DNA of 64,000 nt from Astropecten irregularis (Eukaryota > Echinodermata > Asteroidea > Paxillosida > Astropectinidae). The stretch lies in contig OZ020244.1 of assembly GCA_963971285.1 (NCBI GenBank), positions 8,990,001 through 9,054,000 of the forward strand, given 5' to 3'. How positions within the stretch are numbered: position 1 is the stretch's first letter; each line of letters starts with the position of its first letter. The translations under genes and the position numbers were made by a program. This document shows positions 10,815 through 24,092 of the stretch, piece by piece. The notes beneath the pieces were generated by a model. It saw only the letters and a list, made by a program, of their open reading frames with translations, ran no database searches and was not told where the DNA came from.

Positions 10815-12089
10815 TAGTCTAGATTGCTAGACGTAGTTATCGTACCCGCCACCACGAGAGGGCGTATCATGACAATCCGCTAGCGACGCACGAGTGCACG
10901 ACTACTAACTTGGACTTCGAGAACTACGTCTAGACGAACTGCTATTATTTACCGTATGCGCGCGCACCTTCCGTGCCCAATTATATGACGTATGCATAAT
11001 ATATCATGCATAATTAGGTCAATCAATGCATATTCATATGTCTAGTCCCCTGACTTACCTCGCACCGTATATAATGCACTGCATGTAATGTACATGTACT
11101 GTACAGTACTAGTAGTAGTACATATACATGATACACATGTACATGTACATGTACATAATGTACACTGTACATACCATGGAGGTATACAGGTATAATTGTA
11201 CTTCACGAAGTTTTGTAAAACCGTGTAGGAATTTCCATGGTAAAACCATGGAGGAAAACTCTATGTAGGCCTACACGAAATAATGATGCTCGCTATGTTT
11301 TCGGCACAAACCACAAACGACCATCATTATTCAATTTATTGTGCACAAGTATTAATGGGACTTGACTGACACATGTGGGCCATGTTTTCTCCGAAGGCGA
11401 AGACCATGCCCGGCCGCCGTCCCGGTCCGTAGCTCCCCGCCTCACCGTACGCGTAGGCCTACGAGTACGAAGCGAGCCCGGTTACGTACACTTTGTACCA
11501 GTCCTCCCGCCTACAGGCCCAGGAATAACTTCCTGCCAGTGGAAGAACAAGTGAGCAACCAGGGGCCCAATTTCATGGAATCAATTACGGCCTATTTTTG
11601 TGCTTACGGGCACTGCTACGCGTGAAATATATTTCATGGAATCCGTAAAGCAAGACCTTTCGGTTAGCGAGGAATTTTTAGGGTAATCGTGATCATTTTC
11701 TGCTAACGCGCTGTCGTATGCATTCTGCATTCTACCAAAAAGGAAACTCTTCCGTGAAATACGCTAATCGTAACCAAAACAGTCTGCTACCGTAAGTGAA
11801 GAATTTTTGCTAACGGTAACGGATTCCATGAAATTGGGCCCTGGCTATTTTGCATTATCGTGATTTGTGTACGCGTGCGCGAAGCGCAAATTATTCAACA
11901 ATATCGCGCACGCGCACTAGTTTCCCCCCGTTTTCGGGGGGGGGGGGGGGAAATAATAGCAGTTCGTCTAGACGTAGTTATCGAAGTCCAAGTTAGTAGT
12001 CGTGCACTCGTGCGTCGCTAGCGGATCGTCATGATACGCCCTCTCGTGGTGGCGGGTACGATAACTACGTCTAGCAACCTAGACTACTA
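10815..12089. mobile_element. Non-autonomous element with about 136-bp inverted repeats
   Basis: 10815-10950 and 11951-12089 are inverted copies of each other. Inside each arm a 107-bp unit (10827-10933 and 11968-12074) is itself bounded by CTAGACGTAGTT and its complement. So the arms are either two short MITEs in opposite orientation or the ends of one foldback element. The 1-kb interior encodes nothing recognisable and carries a nested MITE and a G-tract near 11937-11950. Confidence 0.7.
11563..11841. mobile_element. 279-bp MITE nested in the inverted-repeat element
   Basis: GGGCCCAATTTCATGGAATC at the left end is matched by its reverse complement GATTCCATGAAATTGGGCCC at the right end. The interior has further partial inverted repeats and no coding potential. 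Confidence 0.7.
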
Positions 12090-12717
12090 TATGTACTTGA
12101 TAATGTCGCAGTGCCGTTAATTTGGTCATGGTCGCGATAGGAATACTGGAGCTTGCACTGAAAACATCTGCGCCTCTGATTCTCCTCCGCATCAGTGTTT
12201 TCTTTAGCTCTTCCTAATCTTCCTTTAGCCGGCCCTGTATTCGGCTACGGCCTTCATTTTCATTCCTCGCCACAATTCCTTCAGTTCCTTTTATTTTTGT
12301 TACTTTCTCTTCGATCGGTGAAATGTCTTTAATGTCACTTAATTTCAATTCGTTCCAGGATGTTTCTTTCTTTCTGTTAGTGTCGCTTTTTATCCGACTT
12401 GTTTAATGTGCAAAATTGACATGCATGCGCTTTCACCCCCTGCCCCCCCTCCCCCCCCCCAATCTTGTCCAGGGAAAGGTTACGCAACACCGAGGACGAC
12501 CATAACAAAAGAACCTGGGTCATTACGATTGCTGCTATTGTATTATCACCACTTAAACGCAGCTTCCGAGACAAACTGCACGCGTGTACCTAAACGGTTG
12601 CAAAACACCCGTCGTGAAATTGGAAAAACAAATGCGTTTAGCTGTCCGCGTGCAAAGTGTGTTTAGACACTATTTAGGATGTAAACAGTGATTAGTAAAA
12701 CGGAAGAAAAACACCTT
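12090..12717. other. Non-coding stretch
   Basis: Contains a C-rich tract near 12434-12461. Small ORFs on both strands have no motif. Confidence 0.4.
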
Positions 12718-14493
12718 TCAAGAAAACTTGCAATCAACTGCTATCCAAATTGGTTTGTGGTCAGAATACCAACTTTCCAGAACTCTTGTAAGATGGCTTG
12801 CTCTGTCAATATTTGTGAAAATCAAATCAAGTGTGGAACCATAATCTGTTGTAGGGCCCAAAATAACTTGCTGCAATCCATACTTTGAGAACATCAATGT
12901 TGACAATTTAACTGCCCCAGTCCTAACATCTACTTGCATGTCCCCAGCCCCCCCCCCCAGCTACAATGAGTTTTCCCTTGTTCAATATGTAATTATCAAG
13001 AACTTCTTGAATAGCATTCAATAGACACTTAAAATGGACAGATGGAGGCCTATAGACACTGATTATAATCAAACCTTTGATATGCTCTCCTGGACTATAA
13101 ACAACAATTTCTATTCCATTTATCAGTAAACTATAAGTGTGGGATTTCTCGATATTTGTATTAGTATACACAAGCATACCGCCATGAGGACGATGGCTTC
13201 CAACTGGCTGGTTGTCAAGCAAATTTCCATTAATTAAGATATTGAAGTTATTCAATGCATAGTGATCTTGCTCATCAGACAACTTTTCCCAAGATTTTTG
13301 AAAGAAAATGACATCAGCAGAAACCAGATTATAATTTGACCTTACTTCATGAATATGTTTGTGAAATTTTTTTTGAAGTAGCCTGTGAGTTTGTTCAATA
13401 ATTGAAAACTGAAGCCAAATCCCTTTTTTCCGTAACCGAATCATTTCCTCTTGTACAGCATGTGAAACCAAAAAATTGCTTTGGATCAAAGTCCTGCAAA
13501 TAAAGTCCAGATAAACTTTTCACCCGACTAAGGGCAACATACACGAAATGAGCCTGATTGTATCCTTGAAACGACAGAACAACTTCATCTAATTTACTTC
13601 CCTGGGATTTATGTACTGTGATGTCAGATGATGGATGCAGAGGGAACTGTTTTCTCAGAACTTCAATATGTTGGTAATGCCCTACCCTAAAACGCTTAAT
13701 GATTTGGAAAATTGGAGTCCAAGATGCATGGATTTCCTTGTGATAGAAATTTCGGCTTCTTGCACGAGATCGATTTCCAACTGAATGTAGACTTTCGTCA
13801 AACAAAACCCATATTATATGAGATTTTCCTCCCGTTTCTTGATGAGGAGCTTCAAATAAAACTACACATGTGGCACCTTTTGTTAAACCATCACTTGTAT
13901 CAATGTTGTGAATTAACATATATTTACCATTTACTTTAATGTACATGAACATACATTAAATTTTGAGTAAAAATAACTCTGATGTTATCAGGGTTTAATC
14001 CAGGTTGGGATTCATATTATTTTAACAGTGTGTGGTAAATTGCTTATAAGCATCTTTTTTTACCAACTCCAGCTCCACCCATAAGAAAACAACAAAATGG
14101 CGTCATTGCAATCTTCATAAGGTGAATTATGTGATACATGAACATCTGTTGATCAGCATTTAAAGATAACATTAATTGATTGTATTCTTCCAGGCTTATT
14201 CTGTGTGAAATTAATTCAACTTCACTTTGCTGGTTCCTGGGAATACCTAATAGTTCACCAAAGTCTGAATACTGATGTTTGGGCAAGTCTGGATGAAGTA
14301 CTTGTAGTGATATGTTGGTGACATCACTAGTTTCTTCACCATCATGATGTTCATCATGACGTGTAAGAGGATCAAGTTCATCCCAACCTTGTTCTAGTTG
14401 CTCTTCTGCATGTATCTCTTCAAATGCTCTGTCATTGACTTCTGTATGGTGTTCAAATAAAGATGCAGTTGCATGAAGAACTTCTTCTACCAT
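12718..14493 (-). pseudogene. Helentron remnant: PIF1-type helicase C-terminus fused to an endonuclease
   Basis: Read on the minus strand: 14493-14044 ends in SLNADQQ and GGAGVGK (Walker A, then frame broken). 13952-13395 gives HKSQGSKLDEVVLSF and FVYVALSRVKSLSGLYL, the C-terminal helicase motifs of PIF1/Helitron RepHel. 13489-12718 gives an exonuclease-endonuclease-phosphatase-like domain (SHRPHGGMLVYTN, VYRPP, LIVAG, TLDLIFTN, SWYSDHKPIW). Rep-helicase followed by an AP-type endonuclease is the Helentron arrangement. The middle of the helicase is deleted near 13960-14040, and a C-tract at 12947-12957 disrupts the expected GDFN motif. No Rep domain is present. Confidence 0.7.
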
Positions 14494-15425
14494 TTTGTAC
14501 CTTTCCTCATACGATGTTCAGTTCTTGAGAATGTCTTTTTTCTCACATCTCCATGGTACGTAAAGCATAAGCTTCTCTCTGTTTCAGGTTCAGTGTCTTT
14601 AGAATATCTTACTCATCTCAGTATTTTAGGGTTCTGACGTTTGCAAAGTAAGCTTCCATCTGGTAGTTTATATTTCACTGTGCGAACAGTGTGCATTTCC
14701 GAAAATTTACTACACATGTAAACGGCCGAAGTGTTTGCACCCGGGCGTTTCCGGCGGCAGTTTACACACAAGATAAACGGGCAAGGAAGCGTAACACCCA
14801 GTTTCCCAAATATACGTGGAGCATTTACCAACATTGGAAACTGGGTATGGTGATCCTATTGGACCGTTTACTGCGTTTCCTACATTGATAAACCCCACGG
14901 AAAGTGTCTGCATTTCTCTATGGGTTAACTTGTCTATATACTGAGGAATAGGATGTTTCACCTCATTTGGGGTCAGGGCCAAAGATCTCTTGGTCCTTGG
15001 TCAGGGGCAGTACTGACAATTGTCTGCGATTCTACGAATCAGGCTCCAGCTTCTTCTCTATTGGTGAGTTCCGTAATCCATGCTAGAAAACATGTTTCAT
15101 TTATTTTAGCTAGGAGGATCATTTAGCAAGTATGAGTTGCTAAAGAAAAGTGGGAAATCACAAGCAACAAGAATAATGACAACAATTCTCAGTCAAAAAT
15201 TATAATCAAAGTTAAAGCCCATTAATTGAACTGAGCCAGTCGAAATTACCCCTCTATCGTAAATTAGGATTTAATAAAACCCATAATTCCACTACGTTCA
15301 GACATGAATCATGATGTTTGTTTTATACATCATATTATACATCATACTCTCTGAACAAGTTCAGATATCGGTGCCTGTTCACCATTTTAGAGAAAATAGC
15401 GAATGCCGATTTTGATCTGTTTTGA
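14494..15425. other. Non-coding stretch
   Basis: No supported gene. ORFs at 14613-14982 on both strands overlap one another and show no domain. Confidence 0.4.
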
Positions 15426-15786
15426 ATATAGTATCAGGCTTGGCAGCATACCGAAACAGAAACTCTTCGATTACAGGAACTTACAGGGAAGGCCTATAAA
15501 AAGTATAAAGATGGTGGTGGTAGAAACATACCATTAACATCTTTCTGCCTGAAATGCTGTGCTTATCCAGAAAAGAGTAAAACCAATGACCAATATTATT
15601 TTTGATCAAAAATAAAAGAGAAAAGATTTAAGAAATACCGTGGGCGTTTTCACTGTTTTCTCAAAAAGTGGACACCGTATGGGGCTGAAATTTTCACAGA
15701 TGACTGTTACTGTATCTGTCTTGATATTTTGCCCATGAATCTGCATTTCTTCGACAAAAACCAATTAAAGTATGATATTACCTTTG
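15426..15786. mobile_element. MITE, family also at 19914, 20251 and 36047
   Basis: The internal block (AAAGTGGACACCGTATGGGG, GATGACTGTTACTGTATC, GCCCATGAATCTG) recurs in reverse orientation at 19914-20252 and partly at 20251-20500. Degenerate inverted termini pair GCATACCGAAACAG-type sequence with TAAAGTATGATATTACCTTT. Confidence 0.6.
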
Positions 15787-15966
15787 AATCAGTGATTGTT
15801 CACACCGTTGTAATTTATTTCGATATTGAAATAAATCTTTTTGAAGAGGTTTCTAAATAGCGGTGTTTAGATTAAAATATCAAATCTCCTCTATGTATTT
15901 CTATCAATACAACAGCTATGTACTATTAATAAATATTTCTGGTCATATATTCCATTTTTTTAACAG

Positions 15967-16093
15967 ACTGGACAGACGGGTTGAAAAATTAACTTCACGC
16001 ATAGTCGAAACCATGGAGGAAGGGAAGTCACAACTAAGCAACTTGAACCCTATAATGTGCGAGCATGAAGGAAGGAAAGCCTCCATGTTGCGA
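15967..16093 (+). CDS. Candidate 127-bp exon, function unknown
   Basis: A pyrimidine-rich acceptor (TTTTTTTAACAG) and a consensus donor (CGA, then GTGAGT) bound an open frame containing LDRRVEKLTSRIVETMEEG. It is charged and helical in appearance. No family is recognised and no partner exon is visible. Confidence 0.25.
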
Positions 16094-17247
16094 GTGAGTG
16101 GAGACTCTCCGAACCTATGATCATGGCCAACGATCCGTGCTGAGCCGGCCGCGTACGTATCAGCGGAGAAATGGAACATGAATGGAGACACCGTGCTTTC
16201 ATGGGAGGAAGACTATAATAAGGCCTACTCTACTACGATCGACGAGCGCCACATTGAGAACGGGCAACGACACTTGTCCAACTTTTGTATTCTGTGCAAA
16301 ATTTACAAGTTGATAATTACTAAACACTCATACATTGTATTTTTTTAGCGATGACAGTCCAACCTTTACTCCAGTATAATTCTTGTCTTTTTTATCCCCC
16401 ATTTCTAGCGTGGTAAAACCATGGTAAATTGTACATTACACATTGCTATACCTCCCTGTTCAAGGCCCTCTGGTAACTTGAGCCATGCCAGTTTTGCGTT
16501 ACATAACATTATGCAATTGTAGGAGCCATGGAACGAGCCATATACTGTATATACGCTATGTCTTAAACCGCGATAGATCTTTATACCTCCACGATACATG
16601 TACAGTGTACTACAGTATATTGAAAAAGACACCTTAGTATCAGTTTCTTTGACTTGTTGAGCTGGGAGGGCCTGACAATCTTATAGCAGTAGCATGTTCT
16701 TTCCAAAGGCAAAAAAGGCACATTGAGAAAGACAGATATCTTGCAAGGATCGAACCGTCAGGCCATCTCGTGTCATTTTATATATCTCAGATCATTGTTT
16801 TGGTTGATAAATACTTGCAGCAGTATAGGGCTATTACTTGTATTAAAAATGTGTTGTTTACGGTACGAAGTTATACCGGTAAACAATTAAGAGATGCACA
16901 ATCTATGCTGGCAAGTGGTATATTCGAAGTCGTGCTTAGGCAATTCAATTACTCTTGTAAAATTGAAAAGTATCGGTGATATCATAACTTCGGACCGCAT
17001 TTAAAGATAGGATATAGGATTGGTAGTGACCAAAAATGGTTCTATTTCATTATACATTTGAAAGTATAGAAAGAAATATACGCCTATATTTCCCTCTGAA
17101 ACATTCGAGAAATTCAAAAGATTTCAAAACCTAGCTGATTTCGGTTTCAGCAACTGAAAGAAGCCCCACAGTACTACTATAGTTACTATTAATGTGCACA
17201 AGTCATTGTTTGAATCTCATCCATCTCCTCATGACTCTGTGTTGTAG
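16094..17247. other. Non-coding stretch
   Basis: Small palindromic patches near 16405-16620 (GGTAAAACCATGGTAAA). No gene recognised. Confidence 0.35.
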
Positions 17248-17353
17248 GGTTAACACGTTTTGTGATTCCATCCGTACCATTTCACTCCTTGGAGGAGTCG
17301 AGCCTGGTTTAACTGCTGCTTGCCAAAAGGTTGTTGCACATAAATTTTTGTAA
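17248..17353 (+). CDS. Candidate terminal exon, function unknown
   Basis: After an acceptor-like TGTGTTGTAG (ending 17247) a 34-codon frame starting VNTFCDSIRTISLLGG and ending in KVVAHKFL stops at TAA 17351-17353. AATAAA occurs near 17636. Suggestive of a 3' exon, but unsupported by any family match. Confidence 0.2.
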
Positions 17354-19913
17354 GCCTACTCATACCCTGACATTTTGTATATCCTGTATTATAAGCTTGG
17401 CAGTTGTGCACATCCGTCTACTAGGAGAGCATTATTTCATTTTTTAATTGCTTGATTATGTTTTGAATGGAGAATTTAATTTCATTTTATTATATCTCAG
17501 GAAAACAGCAGTACAAACAACATGATATTACATTCAAGACATTGACAACAGGAACAAACTGAAAACATCCCTGAGGATTGCCTACAAGCGAACCAAATCA
17601 CTGTCAAGAGGCTCTCCTATAATGTTAACAGATACAATAAAATAATACATTATAAAAACAGATTCTTCTTAGGCAAATACATGCACATGTATATACATAA
17701 TATAGTCTTTTTTTTTATAGAGAGGGCTCAAAACAACAAGTAAATTGATCGTCTTTATATATGTACCGTGATGCATTATTTGATTCAATTATTCTTGTAA
17801 AAAGTTGTATTTAAATGTTTGACTTTGAGCGTCAAACTATTATTTTTGTAAAGTGCATTTGAACATGTTTTATGCGGGAATTTGTGCTGTACCCTACAAC
17901 ATGAGTTATTATTATAGGGCCTAAGTTGTCATTTACTATTGCCATATTTTGTATATAACCTTTGTACTCAAAATGAAATCTGTAGGCCCTAATCTAGTTT
18001 GTCCTAACGTGTTCTTTTTTTTTCTGCTTTGATATTACTTCAGCGTAAAAATATTTATTGGTTTGATTTAGGCCTATACTACCCTGGAAACTCGATATCT
18101 TGCCTTTACTTTTAAAAATATAAAAATCATGTAAATTTCATCACACCAGAGCTCACTGAAAATAGTGGAGTTGCTTGTTGGCACAAAACGATCAAGTTTT
18201 CACAGTGTTGTTAAAAATGATTTGTAGACGGAGCACAATCTTTTAATGTGCAATCAACTCGCCAGTTAGTCAACAGGTGGCATACCTGGTACATATGCGA
18301 CTTTCTTATCTGGAATTAAATAATCCAAATCCTTACGCATCACCATCACTTAATTCATTCTATAAGCCCGGTAGCAAACATTCATATGTTGGAATGTTGT
18401 TTGGCGTTTTGATTGTATTAAATGTTTGGTTCATTTTCGTAGCCGCGCACCATGTATAACATTATGCTGTACTTCATATTTCATCGGTCGACTGTTGGGT
18501 ATAAGGAGCCTCAAAATAAATATTTAAAAATATGTAAACAAATTGCATTGCGTGCATTTTATTTGTGTCTTACCTAAAATAAGCATGTTTATTTGGAGAG
18601 AAAATGAACCATACCTGAAGTAAAATAATATTACAAAAACCCCGGAATTGTTTAAAGTGTAAGAAAGAGTGAAGGCTGATTATTGAACTGACGACCTGTG
18701 CAAACATGTCATGACATCATATATTCATGATAATATCAAGAATGCATGTCATAATGAGCAAACATTTCAATGCATCCTGAATGCTATCTTGACAATACAT
18801 TTTAGTATGTTTGTGTGAACGAATAGAACATAATAATACAATTAAAATTGAATAATTAAAAAAACAAAATGTACTTTAAGTTAGTCGCTGATTTGTTGAA
18901 CTAAGCAAGGCGTTTTCCTTATTGAAAAAAAACAAACCAAGAGTCCATCAGAATAAAAATAATCGGAAACAACGTTAATTTGGTATTTCTTGCAATTATT
19001 ATTATTAAGGGGCGAGTTTCGTTCTGAAATGCAAAACAATAAGCGAAAGGGATATGACAAGTGTAGACAGAAGCATCAATACTTCAAAAATACTGCCGCA
19101 TGGCTTCCTGAAACACCTATTTAACCAAATTACTGAGCAAGGATGTCGAAATGTTTGATTAAAACATTTTGTATAAATTTAAAATAACAAATTAGTTAAT
19201 TATCGGTATAAAATCAAACAATTCTGCATTTCTAATTTTTGGCCCAAAGATAATATTATTTCAGGTTGAAACACTATGTACTCTTACGCATTTTGTTTGG
19301 GAAAAAATGGGAAATTCATGAAAAATTAAACATAGATGAATATGTTCGAGTTGCTTAAATAATTGTTGTCCGGTATTTATTGTTTACAAAAATGACAAAT
19401 TATTATCCCAAAGCAGTTATTAAGTATTTAAATCATATTTTTTTAGATTTAAAATAATGAATGAACGTTTATTATGCAAATATCAACTAATAGAGGGCGC
19501 TTTTGATTAAACTTGTGTCAGTCTGCAAGAGGTTTGGTAGTTTACAAATCTTAATTCCCAGCTTTTTCATCCTCGGATATACTTATAATTGCTCAGAAAG
19601 AAAGGCATTCGCAAACATTTGATTTTTAAAAATCTCACTCCATTGTAGGGAAAATTAAGAAAGGTGCATGGTCCGTACACCATGCTAATTATAAACCTAT
19701 TACACTAGTGGAAGGACACGTCAAGTTTAGGAACTGTTACAAGATGAGCTAGTCCTCTCCCTTGAACACTTACACTTGTCTGTTGAAATAAAAAGAAAAT
19801 CCCCTAAATTCATTAGTAAAGGCGCAGAAATGTTGGGGTTTTTTTTGGGGGGGGGGGCTGGTGACACAATCCCAAACTGTATTTTTCATTCTCAACTTTT
19901 CACTTTAATCTTT
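17354..19913. other. Non-coding stretch
   Basis: About 2.5 kb of AT-rich sequence without a supported frame or clear repeat. A G-tract lies near 19846-19857. Confidence 0.4.
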
Positions 19914-20252
19914 TAAGGTAATATTATACTTTGGTTTTTGTCAAAATACAGATTCATGGGCAAAAAATATCAAGGACGATACAGTAACAGTCATCTCTGA
20001 AAATTTCAGTCCCATACGGTGCCACCTTTTTGAGAAAACAGTGAAAAACGGCCACAGTATTTCGTGAATCTTTTCTCTTTTATTTTTGATCTTTAAAAAT
20101 CAAAAATAACTTCGGTCACTGCTTTTACTCTTTTCTGGATTAATACAACATTTTAGGCATAATAATTCACCATCTTTATACCCTGTAAGTTATAGGTAAA
20201 ACTGTGAAGATTTCTGTTTCGGTATGTTACCAAAGTATGATACTACCTTTAA
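19914..20252. mobile_element. 339-bp MITE
   Basis: Ends AAGGTAATATTATACTTTGG and CCAAAGTATGATACTACCTTT-type sequence form the inverted termini. The body is the reverse complement of 15426-15786 (CAGATTCATGGGC, GATACAGTAACAGTCATC). Confidence 0.65.
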
Positions 20253-20500
20253 AGGTAATATCAAGTGGGTATCGCATGGGACCGTGAGCGTTTCACAGAT
20301 GGCTTTTATTGTATCTTCCCGAAATTAGTAAAACAACGACCGAAAATCTTTTGGATCTTTTAAAAGATCAAAACTAAAAGAGAAAAGACTTAAGAAATAC
20401 TGTGGCTGTTTTTCACAGTTTTCTCAAAAAGTGGGCACCGAATGGGACTGAAATTTTTGTTGCCCATGAATCTGTATTTCTTTGATAATACCAAAGTTAA
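20251..20500. mobile_element. Partial MITE copy, opposite orientation
   Basis: Starts AAAGGTAATATCAAG directly at the end of the previous copy and repeats AAAAGTGGGCACCG and GCCCATGAATCTG in the other orientation. Half-length, so truncated or part of a tail-to-tail pair. Confidence 0.55.
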
Positions 20501-21533
20501 GATAAATTAAAGAACATCAAGTCAAACCTTGGGGGTTCGATGGGGCTATTGAAAATAAATGTTTTATAATTATAATCCAGTCATGCAAGCGATCATGTGA
20601 ACTTGTGAAGTGCATGAGTAACCTATGTCAGTTCATTCAGTTTTTGCCCTTCAGTTTGCATAACTTCATTATTGTGGCATTGCTGCCCAGAGCTTAGAGC
20701 TAATGATTGACTAGTGATCGAGTTAGTTTTTAAAGTGTTATGTGTAGTTGCATTGTAGTGGTGCTGTTTGCAGTGTGTCCGGTGCTCGGCGGTCGTGTGA
20801 AAACCGATGTATGCCTGATATTATACTTGTTTTGGGTCATGGTCCGACTAGGAATAGTTCTTATGAGTCATCGAAAAGTCTGGACTAGTCTGTTATTTGG
20901 ATCATTGTATCGCTTCGGAGGATTATCAAAATTATACCAGGGACAACACGTGATTAGGCTAATATAAAAAAAAAACCAAGACGTGTGTATGTCGTGAGCC
21001 TCGAAAATCATGGGCCGAGACGGCTCATGGGTGCAACAAAGCCAAACATTTTGCAAGTCGGGCGATTTCGTATTACCACTACTATTATTGTTATTTATTC
21101 TCTCAGTAAAATGTCAAACAAATATGCATAATATATGTTACGAAAAAGGGAACGTAATACACAATAGGTTTTATATAAATATTAATATTATACAATTCAA
21201 TCCACCAATCTGTGGATGGATCATCAAACAACTTATTATCAATAAAAATCGTATATATAGAGGTTGTCTTTGAACAAGACACAATTAAACAATGAATGAA
21301 CTGAATGAATAAAGTCCGGCCACGTAATAGATAGCCAGGAGCCATACACTCTTTGAGTCGAAAATTAGTTTAACTTCTTCAAACGGAACATTAACAACAA
21401 AATAGTCATGACAAGACATTAAATAATTAAAAACCTTTAGGTCTATTATTATACAACACTAAAAACGAGAAGGAAACAAAAAGAATACAATAGGGCCTTT
21501 GCACGTGCAACTCGGAATTAAAGGTACAGATCT
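20501..21533. other. Non-coding stretch
   Basis: ORFs at 20740 and 21010 have no motif. Probably sequence 3' of the EnSpm element. Confidence 0.35.
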
Positions 21534-23701
21534 TTACATTTGTAATAAATCGTCCAGATCTTTAGAGTCAAATGAAATTACAGTACCTTGCCCGACAGGT
21601 TTGACTGCCTCTAGGTCAGAAAATGTTTCAGTGACAAATGGTCCTGTCCAAGTTTTAAAAAGTGTTAAGACCGTGGATGGTGCTGGAAGCTTTGGTGAAA
21701 TGCAGTTACCAGGTGAAATATTATTACAGATTGCAGTGAAATGATCACTGAATTCGATGTCTTTGGCGACATTTCTGACAAAGGGAATCCTTGTTACCGA
21801 TTTCATAAATTGTACTTCAATATTACTGTGATTTGTTGGGATGTCGGCAATTAATCCATTAAACCGCTCGAAAGCAAAACACCAGAAAACCGGCACAGGG
21901 CCAAAATCAGCAACACAGTCTTTGAGATGGGTATGCAAGTGCATATTCGGAGTTATTGCCAAAGAACCGTACATTCGCTCGTATTGTTTGCAGAATTTGA
22001 GGAACAAAAAATCCGCTTTTTCTAATTCAAGAAAATATATGCATGGCTTGCAGATTAATCTGCAAGCAAGAACAAATGTCTGCCAACATTTTAGGTGCAT
22101 TGGGGCCAGAATCCCATCTAAAGCATACAAAGAAAAATAAAGAGTCCAGTTTTTCCATTCTTCAGCAGTGAAGTTGTTATAATTAGAGGAAATTCGTGTC
22201 GGTATACGTCCGAGGTCGGAGGAGGCCAAAATGTGATAAATTCTTTCACCAATTTCATCTAATCCCTTTCTGGTTAATATTTCCTTCTTAACCCAGTGAC
22301 TGAACACTCTTTTAGCTGTTCCCGTAAAGATATTATGCATTGGATCTATTGCACAATGCCGCACTGCATCGAAATATTCCAGGTCAAGGAGGCAGCTATA
22401 TCGAACTCCTAATTTTTTCTCTAATTATTCCCTTTCTTTTAAATTCCAACATGCCTGAACTTGGGTCACAGATCTTCGGTGACTTCTGTTACACCGAGGA
22501 ATCCATGCTTGCCTATCAAACCCCCCGTAATCAGCCTTGGTTTTGGGTCTTCCACGTTTGTCTAACTCCCCTGTTGGGACATGGGGTGATTTTTTCGAAC
22601 ATTTGCTGCAAAATAATGTCGCAACATAATTTCCGATTAGCGGGCAAGTCGGAGGAGCAACACATTAGCGCCGCACGAATAATTAATGTGTCCTGGGAAC
22701 ATTTCATGCGGACTCCTGTCCAAAGCGCTTTTAATTCAAGAACAACAGGTTCTTTATCTAGGGGGGAATTACACCGACAACAATGATGTTTTTCCGCTTG
22801 TACCTGACATCCCTAGGTAAATTTAAAACAGTTAAATAAATAACTCCTACGGAGACATTTCGACGGACGTATGGCTTAAACCAGTCACAGTTCATCATGA
22901 ATCCATAGGAGTACTTCCCAGATAGAAACGGTCGTTCATTGTAATCTTGGAACTCTTTCCACATTTGGGCATCATATATGTCAGATAAGTACCCATCAGG
23001 AATGTTCCTTCCCCTCCATCTTTCGCAGGAGTTCAAAAAATCCTCATTTTGGACCATCCTCTTCAACCTTTCAATTATGCTTTGATAGCAAACGATTTTG
23101 AGAGGATAGTACCTCCTTGACCCACCAGAAAGTCTTACAGAAGTTTGCTGTTGCAAGTTATCCTCCGACCTCGTGACTCCAACCACGAATTTGAACACTT
23201 TCTCGGGTTGCCGTGTGCCCCGACTTCATACAATAACTCTCCAAATTCATATAGTTTAGTGCATTTGGGGCACACGGCGTACTTAACAAAGGAATCTCGG
23301 TCAAAATTTAATTCTTTCCGAATTATATAAAGTGAAGATGGAATCACTGACCCGATACCTTGTATGCCTATTGATGGAATCTGGCTAATAACACCAAAGA
23401 GCTTCGACAAAAAACCGAGCAGCTTTGTTACTGCCCGGTCACTTATAAGGTAAGTGGTCTGCCATAAAAGAAGAAAGTGACACACCCATAGCAATAGAGC
23501 TCTAAATTTTACGAAAAGGCTGCCTTCACCTTCCTGCCTATTTGCCCCTGAAGACTCGGAGTTCTCCCCAGTTTGTCCATCGATGAAATCTCTCAGATCT
23601 CCTTCATCTTCCTCCCACTGTTCAGATTCACTGATACTCTCGGCATCCGAACTCCCGCTGCTGCACGCAGTGTTGGAAGAACTTGATTCGCTTAAGAAAT
23701 C
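21534..23701 (-). pseudogene. EnSpm/CMC-type transposase, frameshifted
   Basis: Minus-strand frames read in order: an acidic serine-rich start at a splice acceptor (TTTTTTATAG before 23701); HFLLLWQTTYLISDRAV; YAVCPKCTKLYEFGELLYE (zinc-binding CxxC); YGFMMNCDWFKPYVRRNVS and VIYLTVLNLPRDVRYKRKN; then in 22364-21534 AIDPMHNIFTGTAKRVF, the NNFTAEEWKNWTL region and FERFNGLIADIPTNHSNIE. This is the order seen in animal EnSpm-like transposases, which cut and paste DNA. Frameshifts lie near 23150-23190 and stops occur between 22758 and 22365, so this copy is dead. The 5' exon with the first zinc finger is not seen upstream. Confidence 0.75.
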
Positions 23702-24092
23702 CTATAAAAAAGCGAACAATTAAAACCTGTTGGATTATCTTTAGAAAGCCATGTAGGCCGGGGACTCGGGAGTCAGTAGAAAATGCTCATGGCCTTCACT
23801 CAATTAGTATGTTTCAATAATACTAACCTCTTGGTCTGTAAAAACACTTAGGCTGTCGAAATTGTTTGATTTTAATAAGAAAGTTTTCAGAGAGAGGGAG
23901 AGAGACAGGGGAGCTCGAAATTATTTGGAATTTGGTTCGATTTTTATTTTATATTATTTTTTATTATATAATAAACGTGACTTAGACGGACTGAATATAC
24001 CTCAGTTCTGCTGTATTAAATGAGGCATCATGTCTGCAGAGAATTGGGCCAAAGAGATTTTAAAATATTGATTGTGATACTGATAGCTGATC
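23702..24092. other. Intergenic between EnSpm remnant and LINE
   Basis: Contains a GA-rich patch (23885-23910) and AT-rich sequence. It probably holds the LINE 5' UTR; the exact LINE 5' end is not determinable here. Confidence 0.35.

Noticed and set aside
11362..11625. 87-codon arginine/proline-rich ORF
   Set aside because: Lies in a GC-rich patch of a non-autonomous element and runs into a MITE; composition explains it.
22340..22786. 148-codon plus-strand ORF
   Set aside because: Antisense to the EnSpm transposase, whose motifs run through the same region on the minus strand.
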